Assembly: GCA_049421205.1 (NCBI GenBank)
Contig: JBMSMQ010000042.1
Coordinates: 1-6,364 of the forward strand
Direction: 5' to 3'
Source: JAFMIT01 sp049421205
GTDB taxonomy: Bacteria > Actinomycetota > Actinomycetes > S36-B12 > UBA5976
Length of the DNA stretch: 6,364 nt
The position numbers were made by a program, and so were the translations under genes. The first letter of the stretch is position 1. Each line of letters begins with the position of its first letter. Of the stretch, positions 1 to 6,254 are shown in pieces. The notes under the pieces were generated by a model. It saw only the letters and a list, made by a program, of their open reading frames with translations, was not told the origin of the DNA and did not search any database.

Positions 1-776
1 GGGTTGATAAACATTTTTTCGGTGTCATCAATTTCAACTAGGTAGCCATAACGTTCACCATTTTGGTCAATTTCAGCGGTGAAAAAGGCAGTGCGATCTG
101 ATACACGTGCAGCTTGCTGCATATTGTGAGTAACAATCACGACTGTGTAGTCCTTTACTAAATCCATCATCAAACTTTCAATAATGGAAGTTGCAATTGG
201 ATCAAGTGAAGCACAAGGCTCATCCATAAGCAATATATCTGGATTTGTTGCGATAGCACGCGCAATGCATAGACGCTGTTGTTGTCCACCAGAGAGAGCG
301 AAGCCATTTTTATCAAGATCATTCTTTACTTCATCCCAAAGACCTGCGCGCTGAAGTGATTGTTCAACAATCTCTTGAGTTTGTGATTTCGAGAGGTTTT
401 TTGTAATCACACGTGGACCATAAGCGACATTGTCAAAGATTGATTTTGGGAATGGATTCGGTTTTTGAAAAACCATTCCAATTCGTCTTCTTACTTCAAT
501 CGGATCTACATCTTCTCCATAGAGATCAAGTCCTCGATAGAGAACTTTACCTTCAATCTTTGCGCCTTCGATCAAGTCATTTGTTCGATTCAGGGATCGA
601 ATGACTGTAGATTTACCACAACCTGAAGGACCAATGAATGCGGTGATTTCATTCTCATAGATATCGAGTGATACTTCTCTGACCGCTCGCATCGCACCAT
701 ACGAAACATTCAAGTTCTGAAGTTGCATAACCACTGACTTATCACCAGTTTGGTTGCTACCGACTTTGACGTCCAT
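1..776 (-). CDS. pstB: Phosphate ABC transporter ATP-binding protein PstB (C-terminus cut by window edge)
   Basis: This is the cytoplasmic ATPase that powers phosphate import through PstC/PstA. My translation of the minus strand from the ATG at 776 gives 258 residues without a stop. The Walker A motif GPSGCGKST lies at about residues 49-57. The Q-loop region VFQKPNPFP is at about 102-110, the ABC signature LSGGQQQR at 161-168, Walker B plus D-loop LLMDEPCASLDP at 182-193, and the switch histidine in VTHNMQQA at 217. The KPNPFP and DEPCASLDP forms are characteristic of PstB among ABC ATPases. The visible end (DDTEKMFIN) sits about 15 residues before the usual family C-terminus, so only the tail is missing. 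The start lies 2 nt after the pstA stop. An internal ATG at 728 (residue 17) is an alternative start but has no better ribosome site. It is the fourth gene of pstSCAB. Confidence 0.97.
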   Translation of the reverse strand, partial: MDVKVGSNQTGDKSVVMQLQNLNVSYGAMRAVREVSLDIYENEITAFIGPSGCGKSTVIRSLNRTNDLIEGAKIEGKVLYRGLDLYGEDVDPIEVRRRIGMVFQKPNPFPKSIFDNVAYGPRVITKNLSKSQTQEIVEQSLQRAGLWDEVKNDLDKNGFALSGGQQQRLCIARAIATNPDILLMDEPCASLDPIATSIIESLMMDLVKDYTVVIVTHNMQQAARVSDRTAFFTAEIDQNGERYGYLVEIDDTEKMFIN

Positions 777-778
777 GA

Positions 779-1651
779 CTACCACTTTCTTTCGAACTTG
801 TTACGGATATAAATCGCAAGACCATTCATCATCAACAAAATAGCCAGGAGCAAGACGCTTGCAGCGGCTGCAAGCGTCTTAAATTCAGCTTGCGGTGCGG
901 AGGACCAACCAAAGATTTGAATAGGTAAGGTGGTGAAGCCTGCTAGAAGACCATTTGGATCATAGGTGATGAAAACAAGTGCACCAAGGAGAAGGAGAGG
1001 TGCGGCCTCACCAATTGCACGAGAAATTGCAAGGATAGTTCCGGTTGCAATACTTGGGATTGCTGCAGGAAGAGTTTGTCTGAATGTTGTTTGTATTTCA
1101 GTTGCTCCAAGAGCGAGCGAACCTGCTCTGATTTCTTGTGGGACAGCACGGAGTGCTTCGCGCGTGGTCAGAATGATCACTGGCATAACAAGAAGCGCAA
1201 GTGCAAGTGAACCACCAAAGACAATGTTCTTATTGCTAAACCCAAGTAATTGCAATAGTCCTAACGTCAACATACCAAAAACAATTGCTGGTACAGCAGA
1301 TAGATTTTGAATGTTCAACTCAATGAAACGGTTGAATCTGTTTCGCTTATCAGCAAATTCTTCAAGATAAATCGCCGCCATAATTCCAACAGGTACTGTC
1401 ATCAGTGCTGCAACTGATACAACAAACAAAGTTCCCAAAATTGCGGCACGTGCGCCAGCTTCTACTGGAACAGTGTTGTTGTATTGGGTAAAGAGATCAC
1501 CATTAAGTCTGCTGAACCCATCAAGCAACAAACTTCCAAACAAAATAATAAGAAATGTAGCTGCTGTGAAGAGTGAAAACCAGAGAAGTCCAAGGAAAAT
1601 AAGGGCCGCTGGAGTGCGCTCATGGTTTGTTTTATTTATCAACGTTGTCAT
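779..1651 (-). CDS. pstA: Phosphate ABC transporter permease PstA
   Basis: This inner-membrane permease forms, with PstC, the phosphate channel. It has 290 residues, close to the usual PstA length. Hydrophobic segments fall at about residues 16-43, 68-96, 112-137, 143-161, 195-222 and 255-283, consistent with six membrane helices. The EAA loop that contacts PstB is at about 165-184 (EALRAVPQEIRAGSLALGAT). It is followed by SRAIGEAAP at 210-218, the conserved Arg/Glu block of Pst permeases. The initiator ATG overlaps the pstC stop by one base (TAATG). No good Shine-Dalgarno precedes it, so translational coupling to pstC is likely. The distal part of the gene contains a perfect 13-bp inverted repeat (852-880), listed separately. 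Assignment as PstA rather than PstC rests on the sequence type and on its position just before pstB. Confidence 0.96.
   Translation of the reverse strand: MTTLINKTNHERTPAALIFLGLLWFSLFTAATFLIILFGSLLLDGFSRLNGDLFTQYNNTVPVEAGARAAILGTLFVVSVAALMTVPVGIMAAIYLEEFADKRNRFNRFIELNIQNLSAVPAIVFGMLTLGLLQLLGFSNKNIVFGGSLALALLVMPVIILTTREALRAVPQEIRAGSLALGATEIQTTFRQTLPAAIPSIATGTILAISRAIGEAAPLLLLGALVFITYDPNGLLAGFTTLPIQIFGWSSAPQAEFKTLAAAASVLLLAILLMMNGLAIYIRNKFERKW
852..880. repeat. Perfect 13-bp inverted repeat inside pstA
   Basis: The arms AAGACGCTTGCAG (852-864) and CTGCAAGCGTCTT (868-880) are exact reverse complements separated by the triplet CGG. In the pstA mRNA this would form a strong hairpin with a 3-nt loop, 76-104 nt upstream of the pstB start. 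It encodes the stretch KTLAAAASVL, so alanine codons supply part of the symmetry. No T-tract follows on the minus strand, so it is not a canonical intrinsic terminator. A role in mRNA stability or in setting the pstB level is only an inference. Confidence 0.75.
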
Positions 1652-2559
1652 TAGTAGGCCTGTCTAAACTTTCGAACCAGGCGAATACTGATCATATTGA
1701 TAAGTAAGGTGAGAAGGAAGAGTAATGCACCCACTGCAAAGAGGGTGTTGTATTCCACTGAACCTACTCGAGAGTCACCAAGTGCAGCGTTCGCAATAAA
1801 ACCAGTCATTGTTTGTGCACCTTCAAGTGGATTCAGTGAAATATTAGGTCGATTTCCTGCAGCAAGCGAAACAATCATTGTTTCCCCTACTGCACGCGAA
1901 ATTCCAAGCACAATGGCTGCTGCAATTCCTGAGAGTGCTGCAGGAATAACCACTTTGATAGTAGTTTGCATCTTGTTCGCACCAAGTGCAAACGAACCTT
2001 GTCGAAGTCCTTGTGGCACAGCATTGAGTGCATCTTCTGAGATCGATGCAATCGTTGGCACAATCATGATACCCATGACGAATCCCGCCGATAGCACACT
2101 GAAAGAGCCAACTTCGAGACTGAGCCATTCTTTCAAAATGGTTTGGGTAAAGAATTCAAGTGCGAAGAATCCATACACCACTGTTGGAATTCCAGCGAGA
2201 AGTTCAATCACAGGTTTGATGAACTTTCGATTCTTGCGAGACGCATATTCTGAAAGAAAAATCGCAATTCCAAGACCTATGGGAACTGCGACAGATAGCG
2301 CAATCACTGTGGTCCAAAGTGTTCCAACAACGAGTGGTAAAACGCCGAAACTCGCTGGTTCAAATCGGGGAGCCCAGCGAGTGCCGGTGAGAAATTCAAT
2401 AATGGGAACTTCTCGCAAGAACGCAACAGCCGGGATGAGAAGTGATGCAAGAATTCCAATCGTTACAACAACAGATAGTCCCGCTGCTGCGAAGAGAAAT
2501 CCTCGAACAACTTTTTCACCTCTGCGCTTTGACGTTGGTGCAAGCGAGAAGTTCGCCAT
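1651..2559 (-). CDS. pstC: Phosphate ABC transporter permease PstC
   Basis: This is the second channel-forming permease of the phosphate importer, in the cytoplasmic membrane. It has 302 residues, within the usual PstC range. A basic N-terminal tail (KRRGEK) precedes the first helix at about residues 21-47. Further hydrophobic segments lie near 73-101, 117-141, 152-172, 203-230 and 270-293. A periplasm-side style loop between helices 1 and 2 carries TGTRWAPRFEPASFGVLP, typical of PstC. The EAA loop is at about 175-194 (EDALNAVPQGLRQGSFALGA), followed by SRAVGETM at 221-228. The start is fixed by an AAGGA site that overlaps the pstS stop codon. The 3' end overlaps the pstA start by one base. 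Nothing looks truncated or unusual. Confidence 0.96.
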   Translation of the reverse strand: MANFSLAPTSKRRGEKVVRGFLFAAAGLSVVVTIGILASLLIPAVAFLREVPIIEFLTGTRWAPRFEPASFGVLPLVVGTLWTTVIALSVAVPIGLGIAIFLSEYASRKNRKFIKPVIELLAGIPTVVYGFFALEFFTQTILKEWLSLEVGSFSVLSAGFVMGIMIVPTIASISEDALNAVPQGLRQGSFALGANKMQTTIKVVIPAALSGIAAAIVLGISRAVGETMIVSLAAGNRPNISLNPLEGAQTMTGFIANAALGDSRVGSVEYNTLFAVGALLFLLTLLINMISIRLVRKFRQAY

Positions 2560-2564
2560 TGACT

Positions 2565-2569
2565 TCCTT
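2565..2569 (-). promoter_or_regulatory. Ribosome binding site of pstC
   Basis: AAGGA on the minus strand, 5 nt before the pstC ATG, shares bases with the TAA stop of pstS. This supports the chosen start and suggests coupling between the binding protein and permease genes. Confidence 0.7.
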
Positions 2570-3488
2570 ACAGTTCGTCAGCTGCCGCGCGAGCTGCTGC
2601 TTTTTGTTCTTCACTGAGTGGTACGAAGAGTGCACGTTCAGTAATCGCATCATCGTTTTCCACGTAGAAGTCTACAAAAGCGAGCACGTTGGCGTTCGCC
2701 TGAACTGCCTGCTTCGAAACATAGATGAAGAGAGGTCGAGAAAGTGGCGTATAGGTGCCATTTTGGGCTGCCTCAGAAGATGGTCCAACACAGCCATTTC
2801 CACCATCGATCTGTACTGCATTCAACTTATCCATGTTTTCTTCATAGTAGGAGAAACCAAAGTATCCAAGAGCACCCTTTGATCCACTGACACCCTGAAC
2901 GGTGACATTGTCATCTTCAGTTGGATTGTAGTCAGTACGCGATGCTCCTTCTTCACCATTAATTGCATCAGTGAAGTAATCAAAGGTTCCAGAGTCTGTT
3001 CCTGCACCATAAAGTTCAAGTGGTTCATCTGGAAAACTTGATCGCACCTGTGACCAGGATGTAATTGTTCCTTCTGATTCTGGTGACCAGATAGTTTTTA
3101 ATTCTTCAACTGTGAGACATGTTGCCCATGTATTTTCTTTGTTCACAACAACTGTGAGTGCATCGTTTGCAACTGCGATTTCGACGAACTCAATTCCGTT
3201 CTCATCACAGATTGCTGCTTCTTCTGGTTTGATTTCACGTGAAGCATTGTTGATGTCTGTTTCACCTGCACAGAATTTTGCAAAGCCGCCACCTGTGCCA
3301 GATGTTCCGACGGACACATTGATATCCGGATTTGATTCGCGGAAGAGTTCACCTGCAGCTGCTGTTAGTGGAGCTACTGTTGAGGAACCATCGATTCTGA
3401 TTTCAGAGCCAGTGCCTGAGTTTGTGCCCCCACAAGCTGCGAGCAGAAGTCCTGCTGCTGCGACGAGGGCGATCTGTAGTTTTCGCAT
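2568..3488 (-). CDS. pstS: Phosphate-binding lipoprotein PstS
   Basis: This is the extracytoplasmic solute-binding protein that captures phosphate and delivers it to PstC/PstA. It has 306 residues. The N-terminus is a lipoprotein signal: MRK, then a hydrophobic stretch, then the lipobox LAAC with lipidation cysteine at residue 19, followed by a Gly/Ser/Thr-rich linker. Phosphate-site motifs of the PstS family are visible: DGSSTVAPL at 33-41, GTSGTGGGF at 61-69, NNASREI at 80-86 and GAGTDSGTFDYF at 161-172. Four further cysteines (about 73, 94, 124 and 233) could form two disulfides. The mature protein is strongly acidic. Being first in pstSCAB and preceded by a PHO box, it should be induced by phosphate limitation. 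The start is supported by AAAGGA 5 nt upstream and by the intact signal peptide. Confidence 0.96.
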   Translation of the reverse strand: MRKLQIALVAAAGLLLAACGGTNSGTGSEIRIDGSSTVAPLTAAAGELFRESNPDINVSVGTSGTGGGFAKFCAGETDINNASREIKPEEAAICDENGIEFVEIAVANDALTVVVNKENTWATCLTVEELKTIWSPESEGTITSWSQVRSSFPDEPLELYGAGTDSGTFDYFTDAINGEEGASRTDYNPTEDDNVTVQGVSGSKGALGYFGFSYYEENMDKLNAVQIDGGNGCVGPSSEAAQNGTYTPLSRPLFIYVSKQAVQANANVLAFVDFYVENDDAITERALFVPLSEEQKAAARAAADEL

Positions 3489-3493
3489 ACCAA

Positions 3494-3499
3494 TCCTTT
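3494..3499 (-). promoter_or_regulatory. Ribosome binding site of pstS
   Basis: AAAGGA on the minus strand lies 5 nt before the pstS ATG. It is a good Shine-Dalgarno match and agrees with the signal peptide in fixing the start. Confidence 0.7.
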
Positions 3500-3518
3500 G
3501 TCGTTTACCTAAGTGGCA

Positions 3519-3524
3519 AAGTTA
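3519..3524 (-). promoter_or_regulatory. Tentative -10 element of the pst operon
   Basis: TAACTT on the minus strand lies 9 nt downstream of the last PHO-box unit, and about 30 nt upstream of the pstS start. The placement suits an activator-dependent promoter in which the PHO box replaces the -35 element, but the match to TATAAT is weak (3 of 6). Treat it as a guess. A neighbouring TTAAGT would be an alternative. Confidence 0.25.
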
Positions 3525-3533
3525 GGTCAGAAA

Positions 3534-3573
3534 CTTAACCTTCTGGCAACCTTAAGGTGAACACAAGGTGAAC
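3534..3573 (-). promoter_or_regulatory. PHO box: four 11-bp direct repeat units upstream of pstS
   Basis: Read on the minus strand, heptamers recur every 11 bp: GTTCACC (3573-3567), GTTCACC (3562-3556), GGTTGCC (3551-3545) and GGTTAAG (3540-3534). The first two are identical and match the PhoP direct-repeat unit described in Streptomyces (G(G/T)TCAYYYR(G/C)G). The third and fourth are increasingly degenerate. The array is in the only sizeable intergenic gap, 45-85 nt upstream of the pstS start, as expected for an activator site. The inference is that a PhoP-type response regulator induces pstSCAB when phosphate is scarce. A 10-bp palindrome, ACCTTAAGGT (3549-3558), spans the junction of units two and three. 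It is probably incidental. Confidence 0.85.
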
Positions 3574-3604
3574 AATTTCAATACATCCACCTCTGGAATA
3601 AAAT

Positions 3605-4933
3605 TTAGGGTTTCACCTTCGAAAATACCTCGTCCAAGATAGCAAGACCTGCTTTGGCCTCTTCATCACTGACATTGCAGGGAGGGACTACGTGGATTCG
3701 GTTCGCTACAGAGAATGGCAAAAGACCATGTTGTTTGAGCTCACCTACGAGTTTCGGCATATATTCTGAAGGTCCAACGGGTGGAGCGATTGGCTCTCGG
3801 GTGGCTCTATCTTTCACTAGATCTAGCGCCCAAAAAACGCCAAGTCCTCGAACTTCACCAATTACTGGGTATTTATCAGCAAGCGCTCGAAGTCCTGGAC
3901 CTAATATGTCTTTACCGATGCGTGCGGCATTTTCAACAATTCCTTCTTCTTTCATCGCATCGATTGTGGCAACAGCAGCAGCTGTTGCAATGGGGTGACC
4001 CGAATAAGTAAGTCCACCTGGGAATACTTTGTTATCAAAAGTAGCTGCAATTTCATCACTGATGACAACTCCACCGAGTGGGATATAACCGGAGTTCACA
4101 CCTTTTGCAAACACAATCAAATCAGGTTCAACACCAAAATGCTCAAATGCAAACCATTTTCCAGTTCGACCAAAACCACTCATTACTTCGTCAGCAATAT
4201 ACACAATCCCATGTTTCTCACAGAGTTCTTTCACGCCTTTGAGATAACCAGGAGGTGGAACAATGACACCTGCTGTGCCAACCACTGATTCAATAACAAC
4301 ACACGCAATGGTGTGCGGGCCTTCAAACGTAATGACATCTTCTAGGTGTTTGAGTGCACGCGCTGTCTCTTCTGCTTCACTTGTCGCAGAGAAAGCAGAG
4401 CGATAAAGAAATGGTCCAAAGAAATGAACATGCCCTGTTGAGAATTCATTTGGCCAACGTCGCCAGTCACCTGTGGCATTAATCGCAGAACCGGTATTGC
4501 CGTGGTACGAACGATAGAAACTCAATACTTTTGTTCGGTTGGTATGAATACGAGCCATACGAATCGCATTTTCAATTCCGTCGGCGCCACCGTTTGTGAA
4601 AAATACTTTATTGAATTTAGTTGGTAGAAGATCAACAATTCGCTTTGCTGCCTCACCGCGCACTTTGATTGCATGTTGTGGTGCGATGGTCGCCATTTCT
4701 CCCGCTTGAGCCTGAATTGCAGCAACAACTTTCGGATGCTGATGTCCAATGTTGGTATTTACCAATTGGCACGAGAAATCAAGTAGTTTGTTGCCGTTGT
4801 AGTCAAAAACATATGAACCTTCTGTTTTTGACACAACCAATGGATTGAGGGTTGCTTGAGCGGACCAGGAATGAAATACGTAATTTCGATCTAAATCGAG
4901 GACGTACTTACCTTCGTCTGGATTGTTCACCAT
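3605..4933 (-). CDS. Class III PLP-dependent aminotransferase, substrate unassigned
   Basis: This is a fold-type I, class III (omega-type) aminotransferase of 442 residues, the usual family length, and should be cytoplasmic. The PLP-phosphate region is TNGGADGIENAIRMAR at 113-128. Tyr143-His144-Gly145 (SYHG) stacks on the cofactor, Asp248 in the ADEVMSGFGRTG block (247-258) should bind the pyridine nitrogen, and Lys277 in FAKGVNSGYIPLGG is the predicted Schiff-base lysine. PGGLTYSGHP follows. The N-terminal HSWSAQ and LVNTNIGHQHP segments recall actinobacterial proteins usually annotated only as aspartate aminotransferase family or taurine-pyruvate aminotransferase-like. The cofactor machinery is intact, but the amino donor (omega-amino acid, diamine, taurine or beta-alanine type) cannot be read from the sequence. 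It starts 8 nt after purA, so it is probably cotranscribed with it. The neighbours give no pathway clue. Confidence 0.93.
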   Translation of the reverse strand: MVNNPDEGKYVLDLDRNYVFHSWSAQATLNPLVVSKTEGSYVFDYNGNKLLDFSCQLVNTNIGHQHPKVVAAIQAQAGEMATIAPQHAIKVRGEAAKRIVDLLPTKFNKVFFTNGGADGIENAIRMARIHTNRTKVLSFYRSYHGNTGSAINATGDWRRWPNEFSTGHVHFFGPFLYRSAFSATSEAEETARALKHLEDVITFEGPHTIACVVIESVVGTAGVIVPPPGYLKGVKELCEKHGIVYIADEVMSGFGRTGKWFAFEHFGVEPDLIVFAKGVNSGYIPLGGVVISDEIAATFDNKVFPGGLTYSGHPIATAAAVATIDAMKEEGIVENAARIGKDILGPGLRALADKYPVIGEVRGLGVFWALDLVKDRATREPIAPPVGPSEYMPKLVGELKQHGLLPFSVANRIHVVPPCNVSDEEAKAGLAILDEVFSKVKP

Positions 4934-4937
4934 ATTT

Positions 4938-4943
4938 CACCTC
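4938..4943 (-). promoter_or_regulatory. Ribosome binding site of the aminotransferase, overlapping the purA stop
   Basis: GAGGTG on the minus strand overlaps the TGA stop of purA and ends 4 nt before the aminotransferase ATG. It fixes that start and points to translational coupling with purA. Confidence 0.75.
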
Positions 4944-6228
4944 AGTTGATTAAGTCACGCACAACAATAGTCGCGTTTCGGTCCTGGCCAACACCAATAG
5001 CACTAATTGGAGCCCCCGACATATCTTCTAGGAATTTCACATAATCCTGCGCAGTCTTTGGTAGATCAGCAAGTGTTTTTGCTCCGGAAATATCCTCTTT
5101 CCAACCAGGCAACATTTCATAGATTGGTTTTGCATGGTGGAAATCTGTTTGTGATGAAGGTAGTTCGTCTACCCGTCGTCCATCAATTTCATAAGCAACA
5201 CACACAGGAATCTCATCCCAGCCGGTTAAGACATCAAGTTTGGTGAGGAAGAAATCAGTTAGTCCGTTCACACGTGTGGCATAGCGAGCAATTGGCGCAT
5301 CAAACCAGCCACAGCGACGTGGGCGACCTGTTGTCACTCCACGTTCCCCACCAATCTGACGTAGTTTTTCACCATCGTCATTAAGTAATTCTGTTGGGAA
5401 AGGACCGGAGCCGACTCGAGTGGTGTATGCCTTAAGGATGCCAATCACGCGCGTGATTTTTGTAGGGCCGATACCTGAACCTGTTGATGCACCACCCGCT
5501 GTTGGATTTGATGAAGTGACAAATGGGTAGGTACCGTGATCAACATCGAGCAGTGTTCCTTGTCCGCCTTCAAGTAACACAGTCTTGCCTGCTTCAAGTG
5601 CATTGTTCAATAACAATACAGTGTCTTTAACATATGGCTTAAGTCGCTCAGCAAAACCGAGTAGTTCTTCGACAACTACATCAACCTCAACTGCGCGACG
5701 GTTAAACACTTTGACAAGTACTTGATTTTTGTTGACAAGCGCACCTTCAACTTTTGCGCGAAGAATTTTCTCATCGAAAAGATCTTGGACTCGGATTCCA
5801 ACGCGAGCTACTTTGTCACCATACGTCGGTCCAATTCCTCGACCTGTTGTTCCGATTTTCGATTTTCCAAGAAAACGTTCAGTCACTTTATCAAGCGTGA
5901 CGTGATAACTTGTAATCAAATGGGCATTTGAACTAATCACAAGATTCGATGTGTCAATCCCACGTTCATTTAAGGCATCAATTTCAGTAAACAGCACCCC
6001 TGGGTCAATGACGACACCATTACCAATAACTGAGGTTGTATTTGGAGAAAGAATTCCGCTTGGAAGTAAATGAAGTGCAAATTTCTGATCACCAATCACT
6101 ACGGTGTGTCCAGCGTTATTGCCACCTTGGTAGCGAACAACGTAATCAACTCTTTCGCCAAGTAAATCGGTTGCTTTGCCCTTGCCTTCATCGCCCCATT
6201 GGGCGCCAAGCACAACTATTGCAGGCAT
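4942..6228 (-). CDS. purA: Adenylosuccinate synthetase
   Basis: PurA makes adenylosuccinate from IMP and aspartate using GTP, the first committed step from IMP to AMP, in the cytoplasm. The protein has 428 residues, the standard length. The N-terminal signature QWGDEGKGK is at 10-18, with catalytic Asp13. The second catalytic residue, His41, is in GGNNAGHT. The family signature GIGPTYGDKVAR is at 131-142. The switch-like block EGGQGTLLDVDHGTYPFVTSSN starts at 220 and GERGVTTGRPRRCGWFD at 294. The guanine-recognition motif TKLD is at 329-332. All key residues are present. The start has GGAG 6 nt upstream. The gene begins 26 nt after the fba stop and is followed after 8 nt by the aminotransferase, so the three probably share a transcript. 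Confidence 0.98.
   Translation of the reverse strand: MPAIVVLGAQWGDEGKGKATDLLGERVDYVVRYQGGNNAGHTVVIGDQKFALHLLPSGILSPNTTSVIGNGVVIDPGVLFTEIDALNERGIDTSNLVISSNAHLITSYHVTLDKVTERFLGKSKIGTTGRGIGPTYGDKVARVGIRVQDLFDEKILRAKVEGALVNKNQVLVKVFNRRAVEVDVVVEELLGFAERLKPYVKDTVLLLNNALEAGKTVLLEGGQGTLLDVDHGTYPFVTSSNPTAGGASTGSGIGPTKITRVIGILKAYTTRVGSGPFPTELLNDDGEKLRQIGGERGVTTGRPRRCGWFDAPIARYATRVNGLTDFFLTKLDVLTGWDEIPVCVAYEIDGRRVDELPSSQTDFHHAKPIYEMLPGWKEDISGAKTLADLPKTAQDYVKFLEDMSGAPISAIGVGQDRNATIVVRDLIN
5443..5458. repeat. 16-bp perfect palindrome inside purA
   Basis: AATCACGCGCGTGATT reads identically on both strands, with no spacer. It lies within purA codons for the K-I-T-R-V-I stretch. An 8+8 palindrome is only mildly unexpected in a window this size, and it is far from any promoter, so a regulatory role is speculative. 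Confidence 0.4.
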
Positions 6229-6234
6229 TTTTTG

Positions 6235-6238
6235 CTCC
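6235..6238 (-). promoter_or_regulatory. Ribosome binding site of purA
   Basis: GGAG on the minus strand lies 6 nt before the purA ATG, in the 26-nt gap after fba. It confirms the chosen start, which also gives the canonical MPAIVVLGAQWGDEG N-terminus. Confidence 0.65.
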
Positions 6239-6254
6239 GATCCGAGTGAGTGCG

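Noticed and set aside
1697..2617. A 306-codon plus-strand open frame antisense to pstC and the end of pstS
   Set aside because: The product is Ser/Thr/Pro/Ala/Arg-rich, with no recognisable domain. It runs opposite a clear PstC and has no credible ribosome site, so it is a shadow frame created by the codon bias of the real gene.
3517..3540. Possible inverted repeat (GTTA...TAAC) in the pstS leader as a terminator or riboswitch
   Set aside because: The arms are only 4-5 bp, with a long AT-rich loop and no T-run. The leader is also too short for a known riboswitch fold.
4925..4940. Two TTCACC copies on the plus strand around the aminotransferase start, resembling a second PHO box
   Set aside because: The copies are 10 bp apart rather than 11, are oriented away from any gene start, and are explained by the N-terminal codons of the aminotransferase and its ribosome site.
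5269..5278. CACACGTGTG palindrome in purA
   Set aside because: A 10-bp palindrome is expected several times by chance in a window this long, and it lies within conserved coding sequence.
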